In this document: piece after piece, positions 50,201 to 62,397 of the stretch | Layout: each line of letters opens with the position of its first letter | Numbering within the stretch: the stretch's first letter is position 1 | Notes under the pieces: model-generated | The model's database searches: none | Told to the model about the DNA's origin: nothing | The model's input: only the letters and a program-made list of their open reading frames with translations | Made by a program: the position numbers and the translations under genes | From: Sitta carolinensis | Taxonomy: Eukaryota > Chordata > Aves > Passeriformes > Sittidae | Direction: 5' to 3' | Assembly (NCBI GenBank): GCA_032173965.1 | Contig: CM063284.1 | Location: forward strand, 138,297,625-138,361,624 | Length of the DNA: 64,000 nt

Positions 50201-53200
50201 ACATAGAATTCAGGAGGACCCTACACTACCAGGCAGGAAAGGGAACGGCACAGGGAGAGAAATAAAGGAAAGAAAGAAGCAAGGATGGGAGCAAGGAAGA
50301 ACATATTCCAGCCTATGCCAGAGGGTCACATTTGTCAGTTCACAAGGGGGTGAGCCTGAGCACAATATGAGCACAGGTACTGAGGAGCATTGGTCTGGTA
50401 GCTGGGGCCACTTTCTTACACTGGGTGCTGTAAATCTGTCAGCAAAGGCAGATTCACTGCTGTGAGTGGAAATCAGGCCAGAGGTATGGGTTCCCTTTCC
50501 AGAGGCCCATGGCCAGTGAGGCTACCTAGGTGGTCTGCAGAGCATCCCAGCATTGCCAGCATATAAGTCAATGGTTTAAAACATTACGATTTCTTTAAGC
50601 TCTCATTTCCAAACCACAGGGCCTAAGAGGGCATTTTTTCCCTAGCAACAGATTTATTAAGAAAAAAGAAGCTTATAGTGAGATTGAAGAATTACATTTA
50701 TTCTTCCCTCCAAAACACCTGGAGTTACTTACCTTGGAACTTTCATACCTCAAAAAGCAAACCAAGCCAAACATTTAGGCGAGACTGAACTTGGAAAATT
50801 TTACCCCCAAAGAAGGATTGTTCTGAGATTCATCTGCACATTAAACCAGGAAATTCCAATGAAAGCCCCAAAATAATGTATAATTATAATTTGTGCTATC
50901 TCTCAAGGAATAATATGCATTATTACTAATGAAGCAGAAAGTAATGGGGCACCCAGTAGATGGAGAAAACCTTTTGTAGTTATGTGTAATTATAACAATT
51001 TTTGGCCATAACTTCAGAGTAATTCTGAAACCGAGTGAAATTTTTGGTCCAGCTATTTGTCTTTGCATGATTTAAAATTGGACTACTTTTTTAGAAAGTC
51101 AAAGAACTTTCTTTGCTGTGAAGTTTAAATTAAATTTTGATATATGCCTTAAAATTATGAAAGTAATTTTTCTAGTGTTCTTCGTATGACTTTTTAACAC
51201 AAAGCAGAAAGATTAGAGCTACTGCTAATAACTAATGTGCTGCAACATATATCTAGCTGTAACTCATTATCAATGTATGCTTCTGAGAAATTGTAAATAT
51301 GAAAAGAATGTCTAATTCCTGAGATTATTTTGAAGCCAACTGAAAGATTTTGTTAATCTTTTCTGTAAAACAAAATATTGTATCTGAAATTGATGCCAGA
51401 AGAAAAAGAAGATTTTCTACTTCATAAAAACAGGGTTTCTATTGTTTTCTTTTTGTATTTTTGTTACGTACCAACTGTTTCCTTTGTCCTTTTCTGAATG
51501 CAGGAGGATGATAGAGGACAACACAGGCCATTTTTTTGCAAAGGCAGAATTGGCAGCTGCCTAGGATGTCAACTTGTTTTACATAGGCATGCTCTCTATC
51601 CTCTTATGCCCAGAGATGCAGAATTAGCCTAAATAACAATAGTGTTATGGAGATGTGTGGGGATCAACAGAGGGATGTGGCAAAGAGGTGTAAAGGACAG
51701 CTATGACTGGGATACAGGTAATGAACCTTGTGCATCAGCAGCCCAAATGCAACCAAAGAGAGCAAAGATTGAAGAAAACCTCAGATCTTGGATCACTGCA
51801 TCCTGAACCCTTTGGAGCAGGTTAAGTCCTAGCCAATTTCCTCTTCTTTTTCTCCCTTTCCTTTTCCCTCATCATGCCAAGAGGTGTAAGAGGTTAAACA
51901 GGAGGGTGCTTTTGAGGAATAAGAAGAGGCAATGCAATTTCAGATGGGCTCAAAAAGGCCTGTATAATATGGCAGCTGGGGTGGACCAGAGAGAGGAAAA
52001 CAGACAGAGATTTTGAGGAAGAAGGTGAGGGGATAGGAATGGGGCTGGGAGAGAATTTAAAAAACTACAAAACTATCTATGGGTCCCCTGACTTATCACT
52101 TAGTCTGATGAAAACCTAATTTCTCCTTCCCTTCTCTCCACTGAGGCATCTCATCATCTCTCTCACTTTGCACTTTTCACTGAATATTTTCCCTTCTTAT
52201 ATCTTGAGAAACACCTAAACAGTAAAAAAAAAATATTTTTCCTGCATGTAAGAAGCCTAGAACTGGTTCTGTTTCTATCAGCACCGTTTACAGATGGCTG
52301 AGGACTTCTCTGTATTTTGAACAACTTTTAGTTTTGCCGTTCTCAAAATATAGGAACAAATGTCTTTCATACAGTCTAATTCCTGTCAATATCCAGGTCT
52401 GTGGTGGTAGCAAAGGGTGAAGTTGCATAGGAAGACAGCAGAGCCCTGTGTGTGTATTCCTGGGAAGTTTCCTTGGTCTCTATAACAGGATCCATTTGGG
52501 AAAAGTGGTCTTGTACTAGGGAGCTCCTAAAGAAACAGAATGCTGAAGAATCTGCAGCTGCATCCACAAGATCAGGAAAATTTTCTCTTTGTCTTAAAAC
52601 TGTTTTGCTACTGTCATAGGCAACAGTTTATGCCTAAAGCAAGACCTTTAATCAGAGCTTACTGTCTGTACATTTGAAGTGGGATGCATCTAACCAAATG
52701 TAAGCACTTTTTATGTATTTCTTTATAGAGAGATTTAGACTCCTAGCAAATGCTTTGTCTAACTCTAAAGTAGACATCCAACACAGATGACATGAAAAGC
52801 TCCCTGAACATGCCCTAAAACATGTTTGTCTCCCAAATGATTTCCCCTAGGTTGCCTAACTCATACAAAAATAATTGTCCACCCAGTCACACAAAACATC
52901 TGAGTAGACACAGAGAAATGCTTTCACCATCTGTAGATAACACAGACTGCTTTTTGGGCAGTATAATGAATCCTGTGGTAACAAGGTAACAACAAATCAC
53001 ACTTCTATTCTGAAAATACATAACTTTTAGCTTTTTTGGCTATTCTATCCCATCTTTCATTTCCTGAATTTTAATTTTCTTAAGAAAGGTTCTGAAGGAG
53101 TGAAAGAAAAAATCACCTAAAAAACCAAGAACATTTTAAGAATGAAAATTTTAATAATTAATGTAATAATAACATCTGAAATTATAACTATGCATATAGT

Positions 53201-55262
53201 CATAAAAATAACAGAAATTATACTAATTTTTTTCTCTACTGCGGACTTTGTGTCAAATTCAGTTTATTATAAAAGTAGGACATAAAGAGTATTACTTTGG
53301 AAGAGGTAGCAAGCATTATAGTCAGGAGTTTTAGAAAGCAGCATCAATTAGGAGAAAATTTGCAAAATATTTTCTTTCCAGGTAGCAAAAACATTTTCAA
53401 AAGAACTCACTGTTAAGAGTTCTAATAATATTATCAGAGGCATTGAAATGGGAAATTAATGTCAAGAAGGTCAAGAAGCTTTGAAAATCTCATCTTTATT
53501 TATGTGTTTTTTAAATGGATAAAAAGCATAGGTACCTGAAATATTGTTTTAATGATTCAACAATTCCTGTGCTCATGCAGGCCCAGGGAAAAAAGATTTT
53601 CTTTCTCCACTGGGGAGAAGTGAGAAGTAAATCTTCTAGTTGTGTGTCCAGTAAATTTGTTTCAGCATTCTGATTAGTATAACAGTCATTGCTGTCCCTT
53701 CAATGATTCACACAAAATATAATTATTTTTAGCATACAGATTCTCTTCATTACTGACAAGGTCATGTTTAGGTCCTACCTACAGAAGCAAGACATTAACA
53801 ATATTATGCTGCTTGCTTTCTCTAAGCAAAGGATTTGCTTTGAGCATTTTACACACATTTCCTTTTTTTTATTATTTTTTATACTCATATTTTCTTTACC
53901 ACAATAGGAATAACAAATTTATAAATCTGTTGGGTTGCTATGTTCCCTCTTTCCTCTTTGTCTGAGGAAAAAAAGCCTATGTCTAGCTAGCGCAACAACA
54001 AATTCCTTTATGCCAGGTGGCATGCAAATAGGTACATGAGCATCACTAAAGCTTTAGCTTCAGATCATGAAAAAATCCACTCTCCCTAAAATCAGATCCT
54101 TGTGGCGATTCAAGAGAAAGATTATTTTTTTCTCCACAGTTACACTGGTCACTGAAGATTCTGCTTCAAAATCTTGTTCAGCATATGGGAATCCCACTGC
54201 CCTTCTGAAAATTAAATACTGGGATCTCTCCCTTCCTGAGAAATCCCACTTAAAAACACCTTTTTTTTGAGGATTTATCAATACTTAATTTTAAAAAATA
54301 GCCCTTCTCTTAATGGCTTTTCTCTGCTGAATTCTACTAACTTTGCTGACTTTGTTAAATGAGACCAGTCACTAATTCTGGAATCACAGTCAGCATCATT
54401 CCTCATCTTTTGTTTTCTTTCCTTCTCACCTGGCTGAGACAATTAAATACTGTATAGAGTGTCAAAGGCACAGCCTAATAATTGCAGAACAATAAGCTTT
54501 CCTAGCCCAGGAAGGCTTCGATTGTCCGTCTGTAAAAGCCATTTTCTGCATCCTTATTAGTCACCTATTATGTGGATCATTTTAATTACTAATTAAGATG
54601 ATGTCTAGTTTCTTCAGTGTTAGCCACGAACATGAAATAACATTATTTTAATCAAAGGCAGAGCTTCACTTGGAATTGTTGACTTCCATACATAGATTTT
54701 TTGTTAGTAGCCAATTTCTGAGGTCTATGTGGTGAAGGTTTATATAATTTCTAAACAAGCATCAAGGTTTGTTATATTATTTTTTAATTACTTCAAAACT
54801 ATTTTATTGCTATATAATAAGCAGAAGAATTCTTAATGGCACTTGAATTAAAAAAAAAAAAAAAAGTTTTATGACTCAGGTTAAATGCTTATGCACTGTA
54901 GATGCTCTGCACACCGTTGATGCATTTGATAGCATAGTTGCAAACCATGAATGACCTGTCTTCCCCAAAGTCAACGCCCCAGGTCTTACATATCAGGCAC
55001 AACAGCTTCCTCACATCTCCTGGTAAAAATGAGGTTTCATGAATGCCTGATTTTTGAGCAGAGCTTATTCATGGTCTTCCCAAAGGGATAGAAAACTTTT
55101 GTGAAATCCCCATACATTTGTGGATTTCCAAATATTTCACTGTGTGAAGATTAAGTGAATTAGAACTTTTCTATCTTCTGTCTCTTGGTGGACTTGTACT
55201 TCTGCAGGGGTGTTAAATCTGGCAAAGACAAAGCAGAGTCTGCAACTAATCACTTCAGCTGA
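47241..55262. other. AT-rich unique sequence, no gene seen
   Basis: About 8 kb. Short open frames overlap on both strands without recognisable motifs. Minor simple repeats are a T run at about 48550-48566, an A run near 52226-52235 and an A run at 54849-54865. The region 49230-50530 is somewhat GC-richer, with no repeat family recognised. The stretch 54450-54720 is a candidate conserved non-coding element. Confidence 0.55.
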
Positions 55263-55723
55263 TGATTGCGGCAATAGCCAGGTCAGGACAGAGTCACTGA
55301 TCCGTTTAGCGCAGCTTTATCAGAAAGTTTATAAAGTTTACATAAACAGATGTACATAATTCTAAACTTAAAATTACCAAGAGACCAAAAGATTTATACT
55401 TTAAACAACCATCTTTCACTGCCTCATATATTGTGGGGCTGCTGAAGATGGGGTTTAAATGTTTTTTTATGGCAGAAAAATTATTAATATTTTAGATGTG
55501 GACATCTGCCCGAACTGGAGCTGCGCTGGCCAATGGTGCACTTGTGTTTCAATTCTCAGAAAAGTGGAAAGGTCTTGCTTGGTTATTAATGATTAATTTA
55601 CTATCCTTTGAGAGCTCAGATTTGTTTATGTCTACTAATGTATTTTTTCACACTGCAGGTCAGCTATGGTGTCCTATGTGTAGCTAAGATACACCAATTA
55701 CTATTTAAGTCCGCAGCGCACCA
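55263..55723 (-). mobile_element. Possible diverged LTR, minus strand
   Basis: Read on the minus strand, the segment starts TGGTGCGCTGCGG, is AT-rich in the middle, holds a degenerate poly(A)-like GATAAAG near 55320 followed by GCTGCGCTAAACGGATC, and ends TTGCCGCAATCA. TG...CA ends, CpG-rich borders and the AATAAA-like site fit an LTR of about 460 bp. No target duplication is seen and the family is unknown, so another kind of sequence is quite possible. Confidence 0.3.
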
Positions 55724-57979
55724 AGTGTGGGGTTTTTTTCCTTTTTTAGGCAATTTACTTGATTTCTTCTGTGTTTAATACTGAGAGAGCCCCCTTTGGT
55801 GAGAAATTATCGACACCTCTGTCCACTGAATCTTCTCAACCTAGCTGCTTCATCTTCTTAAACTGTCCTTGGATCAGCCTATTTAATACAAGTGTAAGAG
55901 TTCTCCCCATGTAGCCTCTCAAGATGAAAATCTCTACCTTGTTTTCTGAACACATGGCTCTCTTTGGGTGGTACATAAAGATTAGCTATTAGAGTCTGTG
56001 GACCCCTGTGTTAAAAAAATGTGCAAACAATAACTAAAAAAACACCTCTAAAATTCCTATTAATTTAGTACTCATTCTCACCTACTCAATACCCTTATAT
56101 TTTACTGCCTACCCTCCTCTAAAAGCCACATTTCAAGGCTTAAAAATTAGTCATCTTCTTTAGCTAGTCATCATTTGCATTTACAATATAACTTTTCTCA
56201 CCAGTTGTGAGTCTTGCAGTGTAAGGAGCTAAACACTCCAACTTCTACAAGATGATCAGAGTTAACACCTGTAGTGCTGGGATTTCTTTTTTTAATAATA
56301 GAATTTTGTGTAATGTACAGTATTTGTCATAGTGAAGAATTAAAGGGCTGGGCAGCGGTTATAAGAATTTAATACCCAAATTCCTATTTCAGATATAATA
56401 TATCTGCCCATTTGAGAAGTGCACCTGAAAATATCTGAATGTGTTGATTATTCCTGCAGTCTTGGGACTGTCCTCTTTTGTTTATGGCATAAAAAGGATT
56501 AGCATGCTGGCATAGAGCAATTGCTTGGAAAAAAATGGTGGTAGGAAACATCCTATGTCTCTGATCAGGTAGTAGTAAATGTTATTAAATCCTTACTAAT
56601 TAACTTCAGACTGGACATGCAACAAATAATTTCAATTGTTTTTAAGCAAAGGTCTTTTTAAGGATAAGATTATGTTATTTCTTGGCTAAGCAAAATAAAA
56701 ATTGAACAATCGGAAAACATTTTGGAGGGTGTAATTTGATTGCAAAATAAGGCATTCTGAGAAACCTTTCAAAATGTGTTCAATCTGCCAAGCAATAAAT
56801 AACCTTCACACCTGATTTGTTTTAAATTAATGAAGTCTACCGTAGCTACCAGTTTGGAGTAAAATGAAACTGTTTCCCTACACAGTCAGAGTATCATAGA
56901 TTTTAACAAAAAGAGACACTAAAATAATTTTCACAGCAGTGAATTGAGTGATTTAATGATGCTGAAGAAAGGTAAGATTGATTGAAAAACTCTAGAGTAT
57001 ATGCCATCTCTTTCTCAGATGGCAGTGTGTAAATTGAAGACGGAAAGCTAGGCAAATGAAGAAATAAGAGAACATCAATCAACCCTTTATCAAACCCCTG
57101 TACTGCTGCTAGGTCTTTGTCTGACATGCCATTGTGTTGTCTGTTAGAAACAGAAAAGAACTTCATTCTTGTCAATAAATGGCTACAAAGCCACCAATCT
57201 GGTAAGGGGACAGTCAGCTGCTAAGTCTGACAGGTCAGTTTATTGACATGTGGATGTTTAATTCAGCACAATAAATAGATTATATCATCACAAATTGTGC
57301 CCTTTTTTTTGTTGCATGTGGCCCACATCCATATTTTGTTCATGACAGTAGGTATTTCATTGAGGAAACACTTATCCTTTACATTGAGAAAAATATGCTC
57401 TGCCTTTAAAAGAAAAACAGAACTCAAAATACTACATATAATTACAAGGTGAGTGTATATGTATAATTGTCTTACAAATACATATGCTGAAAATATTGTG
57501 AATTTTCTTAAATTATGGTGCTGTAAAACATTACCAGACAACTAAAAGGATAGTTGAAACAAATTAGAGCAGAGTGAAATTAGCCCAGTAGTTAATTTTA
57601 GGTTAATACCAGCTTAAAATACATTGCCCTACAAATTATTTCTTAAACACCATGTGGTCCTAGTGACATACACAAGCTGTATATGTCTATCTGCCTGAGG
57701 AGCAGTCTCAGTGGAAGGAGATCCAAAGTTCATCTGTCCTATTCTTCTTTCTTTGATAAGAAGCAGCAGGTTCTAGGAAAATACATGAGAATAGGGAATG
57801 AGAGAAGATAAAAGAATCCAGCTTCCAACAGTCAAAAATGTCAGGATTTCCTAAGTCAGAGGTGACTTCTTGACTCTTGTAATGCATTGGGTTGGGATGG
57901 ATATAATTTTCTTCATAGCAGCTCATATGGTGCACTGGTGACCTAAACAGTGCTGCTAACACAAAATTTTTTTAGTTAT
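55724..57979. other. AT-rich sequence with possible conserved stretch
   Basis: No gene supported. The part 56440-56830 has a dense, non-repetitive mix of homeobox-like TAAT, GATTA and AATAAA-type motifs and is discussed as a candidate conserved non-coding element. Confidence 0.5.
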
Positions 57980-58432
57980 TGTGCAACAGGGCATGGACAG
58001 CACCCAGCCCTTCTCTGATTCTCACTCTTCCTCACCAGTGAAAAGGCTGGGAGTGAATGCAGCCATCACAGCTGACTCACAGAGGCCAAAGTGGCATTCC
58101 ACACTGGAGCACCATGCTGAGCAGCAAACTCTTGGTAGTAGTTTAGTAGTTTTCCCAATGTTGCCATAAGTTGGCATCAAGTGGTTGGACATCAGTCCAT
58201 CAGTGGTTGGACTGGTCGGACATCAGTCATCAGTCATGAGTTATTGCTTTTGCAAAATGTGTTGATGAGTCTCCTCCTTCTGTCTTTACTTATTAACTGA
58301 TCTTTATCTATACCCAAGAGTTTTCTCTCTCATGTCCTTCCAATTCTCTCTCCCAAACCATTGGAAGAGAGTGAGGAAGGGACTGGTGGTGCTGAGTTAA
58401 TTACTGGGGTTAACTCACCACAAGTGTTGCAT
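57980..58432 (+). mobile_element. LTR of a passerine-type ERV (cluster LTR 1)
   Basis: The segment starts TGTGCAACAGGGCATGG and ends GGGGTTAACTCACCACA near 58432, about 450 bp, with TG...CA ends. It holds the CCCTTCTCTGA and CACCAGTGAAAAGGCTGGGAG blocks, an internal GTTGGACATCAGT tandem and a 3' GGTGGTGCTGAGTTAA block, an order typical of songbird ERV LTRs. No retroviral gene is attached on either side. A clear poly(A) signal was not seen. Confidence 0.68.
58181..58239. repeat. Short tandem repeat inside cluster LTR 1
   Basis: GTGGTTGGACATCAGTCCATCA is followed by GTGGTTGGACT and then a GGTCGGACATCAGTCATCAGTCAT stretch: two to three imperfect copies of a roughly 22-base unit, with a trailing ATCAGTC doublet. 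Such repeats are common in this type of LTR and may mark the upstream U3 part. Confidence 0.75.
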
Positions 58433-58750
58433 ATTCTAACTCCCAACAGTTCATTTCTTATTAATTTGCTCCCATTATTAATAACTCAGTGTTTTTCTCA
58501 ACTCATAAAATTAAGTAGATTTGTTCTATTTTTAATCTGTACCTAACAAAGGATTCTATTTCCTATTTGTTGTTCCTATTCTATTTCTAGTTGTCGTGAA
58601 GGGCAGATTTAAAAGAGTTTATGTAATCTAACAGCTCTTTTAAGCATTTATGTCCAGTTCAGGTAGGCTTAACATCAGTTTACTTCAGAGCCATCTGAAA
58701 AAAATAAAAATAAAAAGAACAGGATAGGAAAAAGCGAAAATAGAAAGAAA
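58433..58750. other. Spacer between two LTRs, nothing recognised
   Basis: AT-rich sequence between cluster LTR 1 and cluster LTR 2. Confidence 0.55.
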
Positions 58751-59285
58751 TGTTGACAAATATAGGAAAGTGTGAGAACCAGGAAATCCTTCTGACTGTC
58801 CTGGGAAGATTTATAAGTCACAAGAATTTAGAGAGAATGATAATTAGTATGTCACACGGTGAAAAAGTAGAATTTGTGGATTTTAGATGTGAGATTGGGG
58901 ACAAAGATGGAGGAAATGGGGTGTGTCCCTGAGCTTCTTCTTCGTCCTCTTGTTCTCCATCTTATCTGGTGGTGTGGCACATTTGGATTGGTTTGGAACA
59001 AAAGTACACTGTACAACATAGTGGATAGATATTGGAGAATTGTTATAAATAAAGTACACGTAATTTTCAGTATAAAAGATAGTGCCCTCCCAAGGGCGGA
59101 CAGAAGAAGGGCGGACAGACCAAGACCAAAGAGGAGAGCACTGGCCTGCAGAGAAGCTGTGGCAGGCCAGGGAATGAATATGCGATAGCAAAGAATAAAC
59201 AAATTCCTGAGAACGAGAAAACAGATGACTCGACCTCTTCTTCAGACGCAGGGCTGGGGGAAAACAGAAAGCTTTCACAGAGACA
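58751..59285 (+). mobile_element. LTR of a second ERV family (cluster LTR 2)
   Basis: The LTR starts TGTTGACAAATATAGG and ends near CACAGAGACA. It holds a TATA box (TATAAAAG at 59071-59078), a short direct repeat GGGCGGACAGA at 59094 and 59109 and an AATAAA at about 59192, then a CGACCTCTTCTTCAGACG block. This order (U3, TATA box, R, U5) is that of a complete LTR of about 535 bp. GAAA on both sides (58747-58750 and 59286-59289) may be a target duplication but is low complexity. Several overlapping open frames on both strands (58852-59278) are shadows. Confidence 0.8.
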
Positions 59286-59831
59286 GAAACAGAGACAAGT
59301 TAAGTTAGGTGAAAGCCAAGCTCACAGAGCTCTCAGAAACACCAGGAAGGCCCAGGCAAGAAAAACAAAGAAATAACAAAAACAGGAAGAAAAAAAAACA
59401 ACATATCTTTTTATATTTTTAAAAACCTAACAGGAAAGGATGAATCAGTATCCATGATGGGAAACTTAAAGATTTAATCATCATTATATGGGCTCCCAAT
59501 GCTCTAGTATCCATCTCATCTTTTATTTCCCATTTTTCAAATGAATGACTATTTTTCGATCCATGTAAGAGAGTGATTATCTAAACATGAATGTCTTGTT
59601 TTCAGAAAAAAGTATGACTTTAACTGGCTATGAAAATTCACACAGCACCAATAAATTATTGTGATACTCCTTTCTAATTTTATTATTATAACTTCTAAGA
59701 GATAATTTACCAGTCGATTGAGTAGATACTGGATTTTAGGAGAAAATATATTGCTAAGCATGATTGGGTGAACAACACTAGACAACAAGGCTTGTGATGT
59801 AGGATATATCCCTTTCTTTAGTACTGGTATA
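59286..59831. other. Spacer between LTRs, nothing recognised
   Basis: The first 120 bases are purine-rich, which might be retroviral leader or polypurine sequence, but no primer-binding site is evident. The rest is AT-rich. Confidence 0.4.
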
Positions 59832-60880
59832 TTGGATTTTTATGGCAAGGATTTAGTAGCAGGATGGGACTACAGGCTGTTAGAGGCTTCCCCTATAGAG
59901 GCTGATAGAGCCAAGGCCAGCCAACTACAAGACAGACCCACTGCTGGCCAAGGCAGAGCCCAACAGTGGCAACACCTATGGGATAAAATGTTTCATAATG
60001 GGCAAAAAAAACACTGCACACTGGTATCCAGGACAGAGTGAGAATATGTGAGAGGAACATCCCTGCAGACACCAAGGTCAGTGGAGAAGGAGGGGCAGAA
60101 GAGACAGGAGGTGCTCCAGGTGCTGTAGCAGAGATCCCTCTGCAGCCCATGGTGCAGAAAATGGTGAGGCAGCTGTGCCCCTGATACCATGGAGGATCAC
60201 AACGGTGCAGAGCTTTCCATGGAGACCATGGAGGGACCTATGCCAGAGCAAGTGGAAGCTCAGAGGAGGCTGTGACCCTGTGACCAGCTCACACTGGAGC
60301 AGGTCCCTGACAGGACCTGTGGACTCCTGCAGACACAAGCCCATGCCAGAGCAGTTTTTCTGGCAGGGCTTGTGACCCTGCAGGGGACCCAGCTGGAGCA
60401 GGCAGTTCCTGAAGGACTGGACCATGTGGAAGGTATCCACACTGGAGCAGTTTCTAAAGAGCTGCAGCCTGAGAAGGAGTTGGGTGGGAGAAGTTTTAGG
60501 AGGGACCCCACACTGAAACAGCATGTGGAAGAGTGTGTGCAGTCCTTTTCCTGAGGATGACGGAACAGTAGAGACGTGATGAGCTGACCACAGCCCACAT
60601 CCCCCAACCCCCTGCATTGCTATGTGGGAGAAGGAGGAAAAAAAAAATAGGAGAGAAGTTGTGCCTGGAAAGAAGGGAGAATTGAGGGGAAGGTGTTTTA
60701 AGATTTGGGTTTATTTTCCCTACTCCGAATTTATTATTAGGTAATTTCTCTAATTTTTTTCCATATTCAGTCTGCTTTACCCATGATGGTAACTGGTGAA
60801 TGATTTCTCCATGGCTTTATCTTAAGTCTTTCATTCAAATTTCTCTCTCCTGTTTCTTAGGACAGGAATGAAATAGTCAG
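59832..60880 (+). mobile_element. Long ERVL-like LTR (cluster LTR 3)
   Basis: About 1.05 kb. Successive modules of a long avian ERVL-style LTR can be read: a GCCAAGGCCAGCCAAC block and a CCCACTGCTGGCCAAGGC block, a GGGATAAAATGTTTC stretch, then repeated CACTGGAGCAG and CCCTGCAG modules between 60120 and 60560. Next come GGGAAGAAGGGAGAATTG-like sequence and a 3' part with TCTGCTTTACCCATGATGG, GGTAACTGGTGAATGATTTC and CTCTCTCCTGTTTCTTAGG. The 3' order matches the LTR at 33640-34184. A 179-codon minus-strand frame (60078-60617) and its neighbours are shadows of the stop-poor repeated modules. Both ends are approximate. Confidence 0.75.
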
Positions 60881-61048
60881 TTTGTTGGGTTCTATTGTGT
60901 TTTAAATAAATAATCACAAAAGAGGGTTCTTCCAGAAAAATATGTGCTCCAGTGTCTAGTGGGAAGTTCCTCAGACCAAATAGAAGGGCTGGTCTGAATT
61001 AAGATTTTAATAAAGGGACTTCTGAATCTTATTTCAAAGAGGTAAATT
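60881..61048. other. Short spacer before the pol remnant
   Basis: About 170 bases between the LTR and the first recognisable pol sequence. No gag or primer-binding site is visible, so the usual gag part is missing or decayed beyond recognition. Confidence 0.5.
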
Positions 61049-61079
61049 ATGAATACTATGACCGGGACTAGAGGGGCCT

Positions 61080-62218
61080 TGCCTCCAGCCAGGTGGAGGA
61101 AGAGATTAAAGATTTACTGGACTGTGTGGATTGGATTCAATGGCCTGGCACATCATACCAAGCTTGTTTCACTTGAACGGGCATCCTGTACACATAATCG
61201 ACTGCCCCAGGTTGGAAACACAGCCCTACCATCTGCCATGGACCAATCCAGACTGCACTGGAGCAGGGTGAAGCTCTGGAACACCTGCAATACATTGATG
61301 ACATCATCATGGGCAACAAAGCAGAAGAATTTTTTGAGAAAAGGAAGAAAATAGTCCAAATACTTCTTAAAGCTGCTTTCGTTATAAAACAAAACAATAT
61401 AAATGGACCACACAGGAGATCCAGATTTTAGAAATAAAATGCCAATATGGGATGTGGGCAGATCCAAATGCCCAATGATTAGCAAAACAGCAACCTCTCC
61501 ACCAACTAACAAAAAGGAAACTTAAACTTTCTTAAGCTATGGGGTTTTGGAGAATGCGTGCTCCAAATTATAGCCCTGATTGTAAGCCCCCTCTATAAAG
61601 TGACCCATCAGAAGAAAAGTTTCCTACAGTGCCCTGAAAAAACATCTAGTTTTTTAACAAAATATATGGGAGACATTTCATGCAGTAGCTCTTTTGCCAA
61701 TCCAGGCAGTAAAATATATAAAATGATGTGAACTATGCTACATACTAGAAGAATGACCCTATCTGGAGCCTCTGGAAGGAAGCACCAAGGGGTACTCCCT
61801 GATGGGTCCTGCTGTATTGCAGGAAAGCATCAGAGAGAGAACGCAGACGTATGATCTGTATGTAACAAGCTGTATATGTATTTGATGAGCTGCAGAAAGG
61901 AGAATATGACTCAGACCAATTTGCAGAAATGGAGGCTATCCAGCTAGCTTTAGACACTGCTGAGCAAAACAAATGGCCAGTGCTCTATCTCTGTATCGGC
62001 TGGTGGTGGAATGCCCTGTGGGGATGTTTACAGCAAGGGAAATAGAGCAATTGGCTGTGCAGGGACAAACCCATCCGGGTTGCTGCACTGTTGCAAGTTA
62101 CTGCTGTTTGTAAAAGTGCTTCAGGCAGATGCCACTGAAAAACATCAGAACAACCAGCAGGTGGATCAGGCTCCTAAGATTGAAGTGGCTCAGGTGGATA
62201 TGGACTGGTGAATTATTT
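61080..62218 (+). pseudogene. Decayed ERV pol: reverse transcriptase and RNase H part
   Basis: Remnant of a retroviral pol gene, which in the intact state encodes reverse transcriptase, RNase H and integrase. The catalytic YIDD (Y-x-D-D) motif of reverse transcriptase is encoded at 61291-61302, in the same frame as recognisable upstream sequence from 61090 (the usual pol block before the active site). In-frame TGA and TAA codons lie between these blocks, and the frame shifts near 61400. Further blocks with connection and RNase H-like character continue in changing frames to about 62218, where the 66-codon frame at 62011-62211 ends. The protein cannot be made. Class (ERVL-like or another avian ERV group) was not settled by eye. 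Confidence 0.82.
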
Positions 62219-62397
62219 GTAGGACAGTGAGCCCATGACACCCACGGCCATCAAGGAAGAGATACACTACAGAGACAGGCTCATGACCATGGGGTGGAGT
62301 TTATTTAGCATGGGCACTGTTGCACACATTATCCATGAACATGGAGTGGTGCTGCAGTCAATCAAGACAAATGGTTAAAGTCTCTTGGGTATGTGGG
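62219..62397 (+). pseudogene. ERV integrase N-terminal part, left of nested LTR
   Basis: Translation near 62228-62255 gives a His-rich block (H followed a few residues on by a second H) fitting the HHCC zinc-binding N-terminal domain of retroviral integrase. The expected cysteine pair about 30 residues later is not intact. The block directly continues the pol remnant upstream and is cut at 62397 by insertion of a solo LTR; the rest of the integrase lies at 63046 onwards. Confidence 0.7.

Noticed and set aside
60078..60617. 179-codon minus-strand open frame
   Set aside because: It lies antisense across the repeated modules of an ERVL-like LTR, several other frames there are also open, and the translation has no recognisable domain.
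61049..61354. 101-codon plus-strand open frame as the pol remnant's reading frame
   Set aside because: The YIDD motif and the related upstream blocks lie in a different frame (first base at 61291), so this open frame is out of phase with the pol remnant.
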